64,000 nt of DNA. It comes from Deltaproteobacteria bacterium (GTDB lineage: Bacteria > Myxococcota > Kuafuiibacteriia > Kuafuiibacteriales > Kuafuiibacteriaceae). Position numbers and translations under genes: made by a program. The notes beneath the pieces were generated by a model. It was not told the origin of the DNA and ran no database searches. It saw only the letters and a list, made by a program, of their open reading frames with translations. The stretch is from contig JADJBV010000002.1 in NCBI GenBank assembly GCA_016703535.1, forward strand, positions 310,001 through 374,000. The letters run 5' to 3'. Shown here in pieces: positions 17,997 to 27,356 of this stretch (position 1 is the stretch's first letter; each line of letters starts with the position of its first letter).

Positions 17997-19337
17997 ATGC
18001 GTCCTTGCCTGTGGGCTTTGGCCTTGCTCTCGGCTTGCACGGCCGAGACCGGGCTACTCTTGGGGCCCCCCGCCTCGTTCGATGGCGGCGGGGTGGACGG
18101 GACGTCTACGGACCTCGGTCCGTCCCCAGGAGATCGAGGCCCTCGGGATCGCGGCGACGTCGACGGTGGAACCGGTCCAAACCCGGCGGACGGCGGGTGG
18201 GCGGTGGAGGACGGAGGTCGAGCCGATGGGGGCGTCGAGGCCTGCGAGCCGTGGAACGACGTGGTGTTGGGGACCGGGGCTCGGACCGACGTGCCCCCGC
18301 ACCTCACGGTCTTCGTCGGCGAGGCGGCGGTCAGCTGGCAGACACCTTTGGGCATCCGAGGTGTGGTGGTCGACGCCCAAGGGCAGGTCCGTCTGCGCCT
18401 CGACCTTGGTCACCCCAGCGCCAAGGATCCGTACCTCTTTCACATGGGTTTTGAGTTGCACGCGATCTTCACGGAGTCCGTGGGAGACCGGTCGTTCATT
18501 CGCCGCGTCGTCGTCGATGGGCTTGAAACATCCATCGACCTGGGAGAGGTGGCGCCGACGCGGATCGCGGTCGAGCGAATCCCCGACGGGACTGTGATGG
18601 TCGCCGCGGTGAGCCCGACCGTCAGCACCCTGGAGCAGCTGGTCGACCCCGGGGTCCGGTTTGGGGTCCAGCTCGATCCGTCTTGGTCGGTGCCTCCGGT
18701 CGCTGAGCCCTACCCGCCGTTTTCGATGCACATGAGCAGCGGCGGCCGCTTCTTGGCCGCCTGGGACGAGGCGGGGATCACGTTCTCCACCATCAATCTT
18801 TCGGGCAGCGGAGGCCGGGAGTTGATCTCGCCGCCAGCAGGGCTTTCGTTTTTTCCCGGCTTCGTCGTGACCTGGAGCCCGCCCGCCTTCAACCACTTGG
18901 GTCACGGCTTGGCGGCGGCGGTCCCCGGGCCGGATTCGGGGGCGATATCCGTCCTCCACTACCGGTTCCCTCTCTACACTTCCCAGACCGCGCCGACGGT
19001 GATCGCCCAGGGGCAAAGCACGGCCATTGGCTTCTCGATCTCCAGCGCCTGGGCGCCGGAGTTGGGGGCCAAGCTCTTCGCGTGGCCCGACGCCAGCGAC
19101 ACCCCATTCGGCGGCGGCACGACGCCCCGCCGCCAGATCTTCTTGGCCGGCCTGAACGAAGTCGATGACCCGTATCCCGCCCCGGGCGCGATCCCGCCGC
19201 GCCGAGTTTCCGAGGCCCCGAGCGGCAACGCCCTCTACCCATCTTTGGGTTGGGTCGGGGATCGGGCGGCGATCGTCTATTTGACTGACACCGGTGAGGT
19301 GCGGCTCACCCGCGGGCGGCCCTGCGCCCCACGCTGA
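17997..19337 (+). CDS. Lipoprotein with Asp/Gly-rich linker
   Basis: The signal peptide ends in lipobox LLSAC, followed by an Asp/Gly-rich, disordered linker (to about residue 80) and a beta-rich domain of about 360 residues. The linker type is typical of Myxococcota-like outer-membrane lipoproteins. No enzymatic motif is seen. It is a paralog of the convergent gene at 19341-20660: both begin with CTAETG after the lipobox, and both end in a matching block (PSLGWVGDRAAIVYLTDTGEV here, PSLLSLGGDRLLLAYLTDDGAV there). The start may be the GTG at 17988 or the ATG at 17997; the ATG has an AGGGTG element at better spacing. Confidence 0.8.
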   Translation: MRPCLWALALLSACTAETGLLLGPPASFDGGGVDGTSTDLGPSPGDRGPRDRGDVDGGTGPNPADGGWAVEDGGRADGGVEACEPWNDVVLGTGARTDVPPHLTVFVGEAAVSWQTPLGIRGVVVDAQGQVRLRLDLGHPSAKDPYLFHMGFELHAIFTESVGDRSFIRRVVVDGLETSIDLGEVAPTRIAVERIPDGTVMVAAVSPTVSTLEQLVDPGVRFGVQLDPSWSVPPVAEPYPPFSMHMSSGGRFLAAWDEAGITFSTINLSGSGGRELISPPAGLSFFPGFVVTWSPPAFNHLGHGLAAAVPGPDSGAISVLHYRFPLYTSQTAPTVIAQGQSTAIGFSISSAWAPELGAKLFAWPDASDTPFGGGTTPRRQIFLAGLNEVDDPYPAPGAIPPRRVSEAPSGNALYPSLGWVGDRAAIVYLTDTGEVRLTRGRPCAPR

Positions 19338-19340
19338 GGC

Positions 19341-20660
19341 TCAGGGGTTCAGGTCCGCGACCGGCTCGAGGCAAGACAAAGCGCCCGAGGAGAGGTGCAC
19401 CGCGCCGTCGTCGGTCAGGTAGGCCAGCAGCAGTCGATCACCGCCCAGGGACAACAGGCTGGGGCGCAGCGCGTCTTGGGTCAGGGGCGGCGACAGCGGA
19501 AGATCCGGGTGCCCACCTTGGGCGTCGGTGAGCTGAAAGGCGCCGGTTTCATCGAGCCGAGTGGCGTAGATGCGCCGTCGTCCGTAGTAGCCTTCGGCGC
19601 TGAAGCTCTCGCGGAAGTCCGGCCACGCGACCACGTAGGAGGAGAGCCCGGGCACCCACACCGCGGTCGAGGAATATTCGCTGATGCCCCCCGCGTGTCG
19701 CTGCACCAAGGTGTGATCGTTCGGCGCGAGGAGGTCGTAGAAGTGGACGCTGGCGCGGCGGTCCCCGAAGTCGTTGACCAGCAGCCGAAACGTCTCCTGG
19801 CCTCCGGCGAGGACCCGATGGAGCACCTGAAAGCCCGGGATGAAGGTGCCGCCGTTGGGATCCACCAGCGCCGGCCCCAACGCGTACACCCCGCCATCGG
19901 TGAGTTCGGCCGCGTAGATCCCGTCGGCGGTCAACCAGGCCAAGAAGGCCATTCCGTTGCCGCCGGCGCTGAGGGTGATGGGGGGGCCCGAGTCGCCGGG
20001 ATCGAAGATCGGCAGGTCGAAGTGCAGGCGGCCCACGAAGAACTGCAGCAGCTGAGGGTCGAGCCTCAAGATCGCGGTGGCGGCGCCGTTGGTGGCGACC
20101 ACCAATAGCCCATCCATGGTCCCGACGGCGGCGCTGATCCGATGTCGAACTTCACCGCCGCCCAACACGTGGCTCACCACTCGGCCGTTGAGTTCGGCGT
20201 CGTAGAGTTGGTTGGCGGTCGAGCTGTTCTCGACCCACACCACGTGGGGGCGGCCGTCGTAGGTCAGAAGGTTGACGTCGGACGCCCGGGGCCCGCCGAG
20301 CCGTTGACGATCTTCGAGCTGGAGGGTCGAGCCCAAGGTCGCGACCTCGATCCCGGTGGTGGTGGTCCACACGACCCGGACCGACTCGCCGTCCCTTAAC
20401 AACAGCGGGGCTTGTTGCAGCTGGGCGCCGCCGCCGATGGTCTGATCCACCCACGCGGGGCAGCCATCCAAGGGGACCCCGCTGTCCGGCGGGGCACCGA
20501 GATCCGCCGGCGAACCGAGGTCCGAGGCGCCGGAGTCGACCGCTACGCTCGTGTCGAGGAGGACCCCACCCGCGTCGCTCCCGGCTTGGGCTTCCAGGCC
20601 GCCCGTCTCCGCGGTGCAGGCCACAACCGGCCAAATCCAGAGCAAGGACCCGCGGCGCAT
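19341..20660 (-). CDS. Lipoprotein, paralog of the convergent neighbour
   Basis: The ATG at 20660 gives a short signal peptide with lipobox PVVAC, then the same CTAETG start as its neighbour, a linker rich in Asp, Gly and Ser, and a beta-rich domain of about 350 residues with propeller-like repeats (VRVVWTTTTGIEVATLG, then RPHVVWVENS). No catalytic motif is seen. The frame is open upstream, but only this start places the lipobox correctly. The two paralogs converge tail to tail with 3 bases between stops, as expected from an inverted duplication. The function is unknown; a surface binding role is an inference. Confidence 0.8.
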   Translation of the reverse strand: MRRGSLLWIWPVVACTAETGGLEAQAGSDAGGVLLDTSVAVDSGASDLGSPADLGAPPDSGVPLDGCPAWVDQTIGGGAQLQQAPLLLRDGESVRVVWTTTTGIEVATLGSTLQLEDRQRLGGPRASDVNLLTYDGRPHVVWVENSSTANQLYDAELNGRVVSHVLGGGEVRHRISAAVGTMDGLLVVATNGAATAILRLDPQLLQFFVGRLHFDLPIFDPGDSGPPITLSAGGNGMAFLAWLTADGIYAAELTDGGVYALGPALVDPNGGTFIPGFQVLHRVLAGGQETFRLLVNDFGDRRASVHFYDLLAPNDHTLVQRHAGGISEYSSTAVWVPGLSSYVVAWPDFRESFSAEGYYGRRRIYATRLDETGAFQLTDAQGGHPDLPLSPPLTQDALRPSLLSLGGDRLLLAYLTDDGAVHLSSGALSCLEPVADLNP

Positions 20661-20796
20661 CTGGGCAATGTACCCAGGCGGACCCGGCTTCGGCGCGAGT
20701 AAATCGGCGTGTTTGGGGCTGTATAGAGGGTTTGTGCGAGAGCCCCGGGAAGGTTCGATTGACAGGCCGGTGCGGGACGGGTGGAAGGGACCCGTC

Positions 20797-22386
<1,590 letters not shown>

Positions 22387-22389
22387 CGT

Positions 22390-23748
22390 TCAGCCAGCGT
22401 TTGGCTTGGCCCCGGGCGCAAACGGCCTGGTGGGCAACTCCAACCGCTCGCGCAGCCGATCCGCCCCCCCGGGTGTGGCCTCCAGCAGCGCCCACAACTC
22501 GGCGACCACCCCTTCACCCAGGTAGATGGGGCCCCGCCGGGGCGCGACGATCCGCACATCCAAGCCGCGGACCATCCGCAACCAGGCTTGCACGGCCGCT
22601 TGGCTCGGCACCCGACGTTGGTGCTCCTCTTTGATCACCGCCGCGTGTTCACCCAGGCCATCGCTGAGCTGGGCAGGCCCGTGGGAGGTCGAGGCCAACT
22701 CCCCGGTGTAGAGCGTCTTGGACAAGGGATCGTAGAGCTGGTGGCCCCGCGGATCCGGGAGGAAAGGCGCCGGCAAGATCGCCAGGTCCGAGCGCCCCAG
22801 CGCCAAGATCCCGCCCTCTTCAGGCACCGGGTGGCAGCGCTCCGACTCCAGACCCAGCAGGCTCGGCAACTCCGAGGCGGCGGTGAGCAGATCGGCGTCG
22901 GTGTCCATCAACCACGACGACAGCCCCGCCGGATCGAGATCGACGCCGGTGGTGAACAGGTAGTCGAGGCGCCCGTTCTCCAGGTGTTGCTGCACGCCGG
23001 CCTTGAGTTGGGGGTGATGGGCGCGGCTCCCCGGGTGGATCAAGATCCCGCTCGGGCCGTCGATCACCAGGTAGTGGTTGAGGGTCGCGCCCCCTTTGTG
23101 GGGTTGGGCGAACAACACGGTGCGGTGGGCCCCGGTGGTGTGCAGGATCCTTCCGCTTTGGATGACCCGGGTGGCGGCGTCTTCCGGAGGTTGGGGCGCG
23201 GGCCCGGCCACCATGGTTTCGACCCGCCCCGGATCTTGGGCGAAGTCCAGGTAGAGCTGATAGTCCCGGGCCGAGATCAACAGGGCCCGGGTCCGGGCGA
23301 ACTGCTCCAGCAGCTGGGCGGCCTGGCTCCCCGGCAACACCCGCTCCGCCAAGGGGAACACGGCCTGCTCCTCGAAGCGCATGTGCCTCAGGGTGAAGTC
23401 CACGTAGTCGGCCACCGCGCCTGCCAACGCTGCGCCCGCGGTCTCCGAACCGGCCTCGACCTCACCCAAGAGGTGTTCGGCGGTCTTCAGGTGTGCGTGG
23501 CCCTTCCCGTGTTGGGCCATCATCTCTTCCACCTGGGTCCGATCCGATCCGCTCGCGTGTTCGAGGAGGGCCGCGAAGAGCCCGTCCTCCTCTTCGGCGT
23601 GGTGGACCCGATCCATCATGTACTTGAGGAAAAGCAGGGCCCGCTTGAGTCGGACCGGATCGAAGGGGGCCAAGGCCCGACGGGCGGTGTCCAAGACCCG
23701 CCGAGCGGCCCGGTGTTCTTCGAGCAAATACGCGATCGCCTCGTTCAC
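22390..23748 (-). CDS. Hemerythrin-like domain fused to degenerate flavodiiron-type (ODP) domain
   Basis: This is a 452-residue cytoplasmic protein. Residues 1-150 form a hemerythrin/HHE four-helix domain with the expected His/Glu pattern (EEHRAARR, then HHAEEEDGLF, then QHGKGHAHLK, then HMRFEEQAVFP), likely a di-iron O2/NO or redox sensor. Residues from about 200 resemble the metallo-beta-lactamase-like ODP domain of flavodiiron proteins (NHYLVIDGPSGILIHPGS, then HQLYDPLSKTLYTGEL). The place of the metal-binding HxDxD motif reads TGVDLDPAG, so the His is lost. The second domain may be structural or bind a single metal. No flavodoxin domain follows. The stop is 3 bases from the LarA-like gene stop, so the two converge. 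Confidence 0.75.
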   Translation of the reverse strand: MNEAIAYLLEEHRAARRVLDTARRALAPFDPVRLKRALLFLKYMMDRVHHAEEEDGLFAALLEHASGSDRTQVEEMMAQHGKGHAHLKTAEHLLGEVEAGSETAGAALAGAVADYVDFTLRHMRFEEQAVFPLAERVLPGSQAAQLLEQFARTRALLISARDYQLYLDFAQDPGRVETMVAGPAPQPPEDAATRVIQSGRILHTTGAHRTVLFAQPHKGGATLNHYLVIDGPSGILIHPGSRAHHPQLKAGVQQHLENGRLDYLFTTGVDLDPAGLSSWLMDTDADLLTAASELPSLLGLESERCHPVPEEGGILALGRSDLAILPAPFLPDPRGHQLYDPLSKTLYTGELASTSHGPAQLSDGLGEHAAVIKEEHQRRVPSQAAVQAWLRMVRGLDVRIVAPRRGPIYLGEGVVAELWALLEATPGGADRLRERLELPTRPFAPGAKPNAG

Positions 23749-23835
23749 GGGCCGAGCTTCCGACGTCGGCGGGATCAGGACAAGAGCCGGAGATGGGAAC
23801 GGCCGCCCACCTCCTCGTACCCACCTCGCTACAGT

Positions 23836-24627
23836 CTAAGCCGCGCTCCGCCGCCGGCGCCGGAGCGCGAGCCCGCCGAGCAACACCGAAAGGGCTGGCA
23901 GCTCGATCGAAGGCGTGACGCTGCTGCAGCCGAACATGCCGCCGCCGGTGTACACCACCCGAGGGTCATCGCTGTCGGTGGGGTCGATGCAGCCCAGGTC
24001 CAGCGGCGAACCCACGGTGCCGTCCAGGGCCAGGCCTTGGAGCTGATAACAGACGCGCTCTTCCGTGAACGCGATGTTTTGGAACCCGGTGCTCTGCTGT
24101 TCCAGCGCCGCCGGGCTGTAGAGGAGGCTCCCCTCGACCCGCCCATCGGCGGTGCGCGCGCTCAAGACAAAGGCCGTGTGTTTGGCTTGCTCATAGGGGA
24201 AGAGGACGTCCACTCCACTTTGTCCACAGGTGCCTTCGAAGATCCGGAGCTCGAGGCGGGTATCGGCCGGAGGCACCGGGACAGCCCGCACCGAACGCCC
24301 TTGAGGGCTGATCTCGAAGCCCTGGCCCATCGTGTAGTACCGGCCAGGGGCGAGGGGGCCCGAGACCTCGGCCAAGATCGCCGGGCGACCTCGGGTCTGG
24401 GGCGTCCCGAGCTCCGGGCGCGGGGTGACCTTCAGGCCGAAGCTGAGGGTGCTGCCCGCGGCGTAGAGGTAGGGATCGCTGAGGTCGTCGAAGAAGAGCA
24501 GGGGGGCGCCGTCCAGGATCTCATCGAAGTAGATCGGCGCCTCGTTCCGAGGGGCGAGGGAGCAGGGGCGGGCGGTCGCCGGCAAAAGGGCGGACAGGAG
24601 CACGGCGGACGATAACAACATTCGCAT
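23836..24627 (-). CDS. Secreted protein with MYXO-CTERM-like tail
   Basis: This is a 263-residue exported protein with a signal peptide (LLSALLPATARPCS), a beta-rich body with scattered Cys, and a C-terminal anchor. The anchor is a GCSS motif, a hydrophobic stretch (PALSVLLGGLAL) and RRRRR, the arrangement of MYXO-CTERM proteins processed by a myxosortase. I recognise no enzymatic motif. A sigma-54-like element lies just upstream (24641-24655), but so close to the ATG that transcription from it would be leaderless; an AGGG ribosome site lies between. It is divergent from the lipoprotein pair at 24839-25881. Confidence 0.72.
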   Translation of the reverse strand: MRMLLSSAVLLSALLPATARPCSLAPRNEAPIYFDEILDGAPLLFFDDLSDPYLYAAGSTLSFGLKVTPRPELGTPQTRGRPAILAEVSGPLAPGRYYTMGQGFEISPQGRSVRAVPVPPADTRLELRIFEGTCGQSGVDVLFPYEQAKHTAFVLSARTADGRVEGSLLYSPAALEQQSTGFQNIAFTEERVCYQLQGLALDGTVGSPLDLGCIDPTDSDDPRVVYTGGGMFGCSSVTPSIELPALSVLLGGLALRRRRRSAA

Positions 24628-24640
24628 GGGGGGCCCTTTT

Positions 24641-24655
24641 GCAGCGAACGTGCCG
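24641..24655 (-). promoter_or_regulatory. Sigma-54-like -24/-12 element (minus strand)
   Basis: Read on the minus strand, CGGCACG-TTCG-CTGC keeps the invariant GG and GC at correct spacing. The GC lies 14 bases before the ATG at 24627, which would make the message leaderless and exclude the AGGG ribosome site. It may therefore be a chance match. Confidence 0.25.
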
Positions 24656-24810
24656 TGACCTAAGTGCGCAGGGTCGGCGACCCGGGCCCGGGCCTCCCCG
24701 GCGCAATGGTCGTCGGGCAGGACCGCGACGCCGCGCTGCCCAGAACCGTGACACCGCTGTCAGACCCGAAGCGCACGGCCTCGCTTGTACCACGGCGACT
24801 CTTCCCCCGG

Positions 24811-24825
24811 TGGCACGGGCGTTGC
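24811..24825 (+). promoter_or_regulatory. Sigma-54-like -24/-12 element (plus strand)
   Basis: TGGCACG-GGCG-TTGC is an exact consensus match. As with its mirror partner at 24641-24655, the GC lies 14 bases before the start codon (ATG 24839). A GAAGG ribosome site follows immediately, which conflicts with a start of transcription at about 24837. Confidence 0.35.
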
Positions 24826-24838
24826 GAAGGCCGCCGCC

Positions 24839-25492
24839 ATGTTCAGAACCATCGTGCCCCTCGGGGCCCTCATCTTGGCGGTCTCCGCCTGTGGCGGGGG
24901 CTCGACCGGCGCCCTCGGTCAAACTCAAGTGAGGGCGGAATGCGATCCCGGCGACGTCGTTTGTCTCCAAAGTTCGGTCGCTCCGCTGGCCCGGGGCGCA
25001 ACCTTGGCCCTCGACATCTCCTCCCTCACCCAAGGCAGCGCGGCCGTCGATCTCTCCTTGCTCTCGGCCGACGAGGTGGTGGCCCGGGTCGATGGCGACG
25101 CGGTGATCGGCGGCGAACCCGGGGTCACGGCGGTCCTCTTCTTGACCCCCGACGGGATCGTCTTGGACTTCATCCACCTCACCGTCGCCGAACCGACCGC
25201 TTTGGTCGTGCACCGGCTCACCGACGACGGCGAGTCGGTGGCCGAGCTCGAAGGGCGGGTGCAACTTTTGGTGGGGGAGACCTTCGGGGTCTCGGCGGCC
25301 CTCCGGCACCAGAGCCAAGATCTGGCCGGCAAGGTCGCGATCTCCTGGCAGACCGATCCCGAGATCGCGCCACTTTTGGACAGCGGATCTTTGGGGCGAA
25401 AGCGGATCTTGGCCCGGGCCCCGGGCCGGACGGTGTTGCAGGCACGAGCGGGTGGACTGATCACCGAGATCCCTTTGGAGGTGTTGCCGTGA
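24839..25492 (+). CDS. Predicted lipoprotein
   Basis: This protein of about 217 residues has a clear lipoprotein signal (MFRTIVPLGALILAVSAC) followed by GGGS. The mature part is beta-rich with an Ig-like feel (ALALDISSL, then LVGETFGVSAALRHQ, then PGRTVLQARAGGLITEIPLEV). The C-terminal stretch resembles a bacterial Ig-like fold, but I do not recognise a named family. A GAAGG ribosome site lies 8 bases before the ATG. The last four bases overlap the GTG of the next lipoprotein gene (GTGA), so the two are co-translated and probably work together in the outer membrane. Confidence 0.75.
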   Translation: MFRTIVPLGALILAVSACGGGSTGALGQTQVRAECDPGDVVCLQSSVAPLARGATLALDISSLTQGSAAVDLSLLSADEVVARVDGDAVIGGEPGVTAVLFLTPDGIVLDFIHLTVAEPTALVVHRLTDDGESVAELEGRVQLLVGETFGVSAALRHQSQDLAGKVAISWQTDPEIAPLLDSGSLGRKRILARAPGRTVLQARAGGLITEIPLEVLP

Positions 25493-25881
25493 AGCGACTT
25501 ATCGTAGGCGCCTGGGCGCTCCTTGCGGTGGCCTGTGTCGATCCTTCCCTCAACGCCTTGACCGTGCCGCCCCTCGGCAAACAAGCGCTCCTCGACTCCG
25601 AGGCTCGGACCATCACCTTGAGCCGGGGCGTGGCCCTCGGCTTTGATTGTGCGTTGGATGGTCCTTGCGCCGACGCCAGCGCCACCGTCGACGACGGCAA
25701 TTTGGTCCTGGTTTTACCGGCCTATCTCGACGATCTCGGCGTCAACTACACCGACGGGCTCTACGCCGGCTCGGCCGCGAAGACCGGCTTCGTGTTGGTG
25801 GGCAAGGTCGAGGGCCGGACCAAACTTCGGGTCAAAGCCGAGGACGTCGAGGTGGAGTACGAGCTGGAGATCGTTCGCTGA
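25489..25881 (+). CDS. Small lipoprotein, second gene of a lipoprotein pair
   Basis: This 130-residue protein starts at a GTG overlapping the preceding stop. Its signal peptide VKRLIVGAWALLAVAC ends in lipobox LAVAC. The mature part has one Cys pair (DCALDGPC) and a beta-rich C-terminus (RTKLRVKAEDVEVEYELEIV). It is probably an outer-membrane lipoprotein made with its neighbour. The family is not recognised and no catalytic motif is seen. A palindromic site, TGCAAG-GCGG-CTTGCA, lies 5 bases after the stop and could fold as a weak terminator. Confidence 0.75.
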   Translation: MKRLIVGAWALLAVACVDPSLNALTVPPLGKQALLDSEARTITLSRGVALGFDCALDGPCADASATVDDGNLVLVLPAYLDDLGVNYTDGLYAGSAAKTGFVLVGKVEGRTKLRVKAEDVEVEYELEIVR

Positions 25882-25885
25882 GGAA

Positions 25886-25901
25886 TGCAAGGCGGCTTGC
25901 A
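25886..25901. repeat. 16-base palindrome TGCAAG-N4-CTTGCA, copy 1
   Basis: This is a perfect copy with spacer GCGG. It lies in the 22-base gap between the convergent lipoprotein and ParB-like stops. It is the only copy outside a gene and could also act as a small bidirectional terminator stem. Confidence 0.75.
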
Positions 25902-25903
25902 GT

Positions 25904-26878
25904 TTAGCTCTCCTCGGGAGGACCCGAGGCGGCCGCGACCTGATCCTTGTTCACCTTGGCGGCGTCGAACTTCTTGGCGCTGGCCAACATCTTGTCGAGG
26001 ACTTGTTCCAGGGGCGGCAGTTCACCTTTGACGAAGCGGATCGGGTTGATGCGGGCCACCACGAAGGCCTTCAGGTACGGGCTCTCGAAGCCCTTGGCCT
26101 TGAGCGCAGCGACCGCCTCGACCACCGCGTCGTCGACCTCCAAGAGCCGCGCCGACTCTTTGGCACGGTTTTGCAAGGCAACTTGCAGTTCTTCGTCCCG
26201 GAAGTGATCGACTCGCTTCAAGATCGGGTGATACGCACCGCCCGAAAAGCGTCCCCGGGCCTCGTAGGTCAGGCCCAAGGTCAAAAACGACGGCTCCTCG
26301 AACTCCAGGGCGTAGGTGGTCTCGGGATCTTTGCTGAGGCCTGCCAGGTCCCGGGCCATCCGCACCACCTCCAGCGCTTTTTCCCGCAAATTGTGGGCTT
26401 TTTCGGTGTTGAGGGCCAAGATCTTGTAGGCCAGCTCCTTCTCCGGCGAAAGCAGAGCGATCACCGCCTTGGCGCCCAAAGCACCCAAGGCCTTCAAGCG
26501 GTGGTGGCCGTTGGAGGTCCAGTAGCGTCCTTCGCCGGCCCGCACCGCGATGATCGGATCGAGGAAACGACCGAGCTTGTCGATCACCTCGGTCAGCCGC
26601 TTCACGTGGGTCTCGGAGAGGTCACGCTGAAACGGCGTGGGCTCGACCTTCTCCAAGGGCAAGCTGGCCAAACTCAGCCAGTGGCCACCCAGGGGATCTC
26701 GGTAGCTGCCCAAGACCTGACCGCCGTCGGCCTCGATGGCCCGATTGAGCGCGGTGAGCTCCGGCGAAGGGCCCCCGTCGGTGAGGGCGGTCGGCGCCAG
26801 ACCTCGAGACGCGGCTTCGGCCTTCTTCTTGCGCGGGGCACGTTTGGTCGTCTTGGGCGCGGCGGCTTTTTTCGGCAC
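25904..26878 (-). CDS. ParB-like nuclease-domain protein
   Basis: This protein of about 324 residues starts at GTG. It has a basic Ala/Lys-rich tail (1-30), then a ParB/Spo0J N-terminal-type domain (about 65-150): LSLASLPLEKVEPTPFQRDLS, then VIDKLGRFLDPIIAVR, then YWTSNGHHRLKAL. In ParB proteins this domain is a CTP-binding switch; in relatives it can be a nuclease or modifying enzyme. The GHHR segment sits where ParB has its GERRxRA motif, so it is an atypical member. The helical C-terminus lacks an obvious helix-turn-helix. No parA is adjacent. It is the last gene of an operon with 26893-27354 and 27357-27827. Palindromic repeats lie within it and just after it. Confidence 0.82.
   Translation of the reverse strand: MPKKAAAPKTTKRAPRKKKAEAASRGLAPTALTDGGPSPELTALNRAIEADGGQVLGSYRDPLGGHWLSLASLPLEKVEPTPFQRDLSETHVKRLTEVIDKLGRFLDPIIAVRAGEGRYWTSNGHHRLKALGALGAKAVIALLSPEKELAYKILALNTEKAHNLREKALEVVRMARDLAGLSKDPETTYALEFEEPSFLTLGLTYEARGRFSGGAYHPILKRVDHFRDEELQVALQNRAKESARLLEVDDAVVEAVAALKAKGFESPYLKAFVVARINPIRFVKGELPPLEQVLDKMLASAKKFDAAKVNKDQVAAASGPPEES
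26172..26187. repeat. 16-base palindrome TGCAAG-N4-CTTGCA, copy 2
   Basis: This is a perfect copy with spacer GCAA, inside the ParB-like gene. On the coding strand it reads in the phase x-Gln-x-x-Leu-x, as do the other intragenic copies. Confidence 0.8.
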
Positions 26879-26892
26879 GCCGGCAGGCTACG

Positions 26893-27354
26893 TCACTCGC
26901 CGCTCTTCATCCAGGCGCTCTGGGCCGCCAGGCGGCGCAGGCGATCGAGGTCCAGCTCGGTCTCGAAGGCGTTGATCGGGCTGGGGGGCGCCACCCGGGT
27001 CGGGCTGGCGCGGGGGGTCGGCAGGTGTCGTTCGCCCGTCGTGAGTTCCGAGGGCGGCGTGGCCCCATCCAACAAGGGCAACAAGCCGTCGCGGGCTGCG
27101 ACCCGCCGAGTGGCGCCGCGAACTGCCTTGGTCATCGCCTTGCAGGCGTCTGGGTCGCCGCGTTCTTCCAGATAACGGGCGACCCACAAGACGTCGGTGG
27201 CGGCCTCGCCGTAGCGCTCCCGATCCAGACGAGCCAAACGCTCCTCCAGCGCTCGGTAGAGCCGCCGGCGATCCGAGGTTGGATCTACCAAGAGCAACCG
27301 CAACAGCTCCTTGGCCAATGGGTGCAGGTCGAGTTCGGCGAGGGTGGTGCCCAT
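26893..27354 (-). CDS. Hypothetical protein, middle gene of ParB-like operon
   Basis: This is a 153-residue soluble protein. The N-terminal 90 residues are helical and Leu/Arg-rich (LHPLAKELLRLLLVDPTSDRR, then LYRALEERLARLDRERYG). A Pro/Thr-rich linker and a short helical tail follow. I recognise no family. It starts 2 bases after the stop of the upstream gene and ends 14 bases before the ParB-like start, so it is translated as part of that operon. A role as partner of the ParB-like protein is plausible from context only. Confidence 0.65.
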   Translation of the reverse strand: MGTTLAELDLHPLAKELLRLLLVDPTSDRRRLYRALEERLARLDRERYGEAATDVLWVARYLEERGDPDACKAMTKAVRGATRRVAARDGLLPLLDGATPPSELTTGERHLPTPRASPTRVAPPSPINAFETELDLDRLRRLAAQSAWMKSGE

Positions 27355-27356
27355 GT

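Noticed and set aside
22588..24615. 675-codon plus-strand frame across two minus-strand genes
   Set aside because: It runs antisense through the hemerythrin fusion, a gap and the exported protein, and its translation is low-complexity.
25886..25901. Palindrome after the lipoprotein pair as just a transcription terminator
   Set aside because: The same 12 fixed positions recur inside coding sequences elsewhere, so a terminator alone does not explain it, although it may also act as one here.
26162..26176. TGGCACG followed by TTGCA inside the ParB-like gene as a sigma-54 promoter
   Set aside because: The spacer is three bases instead of four, so GG and GC are out of register, and it lies inside a gene on the wrong strand.
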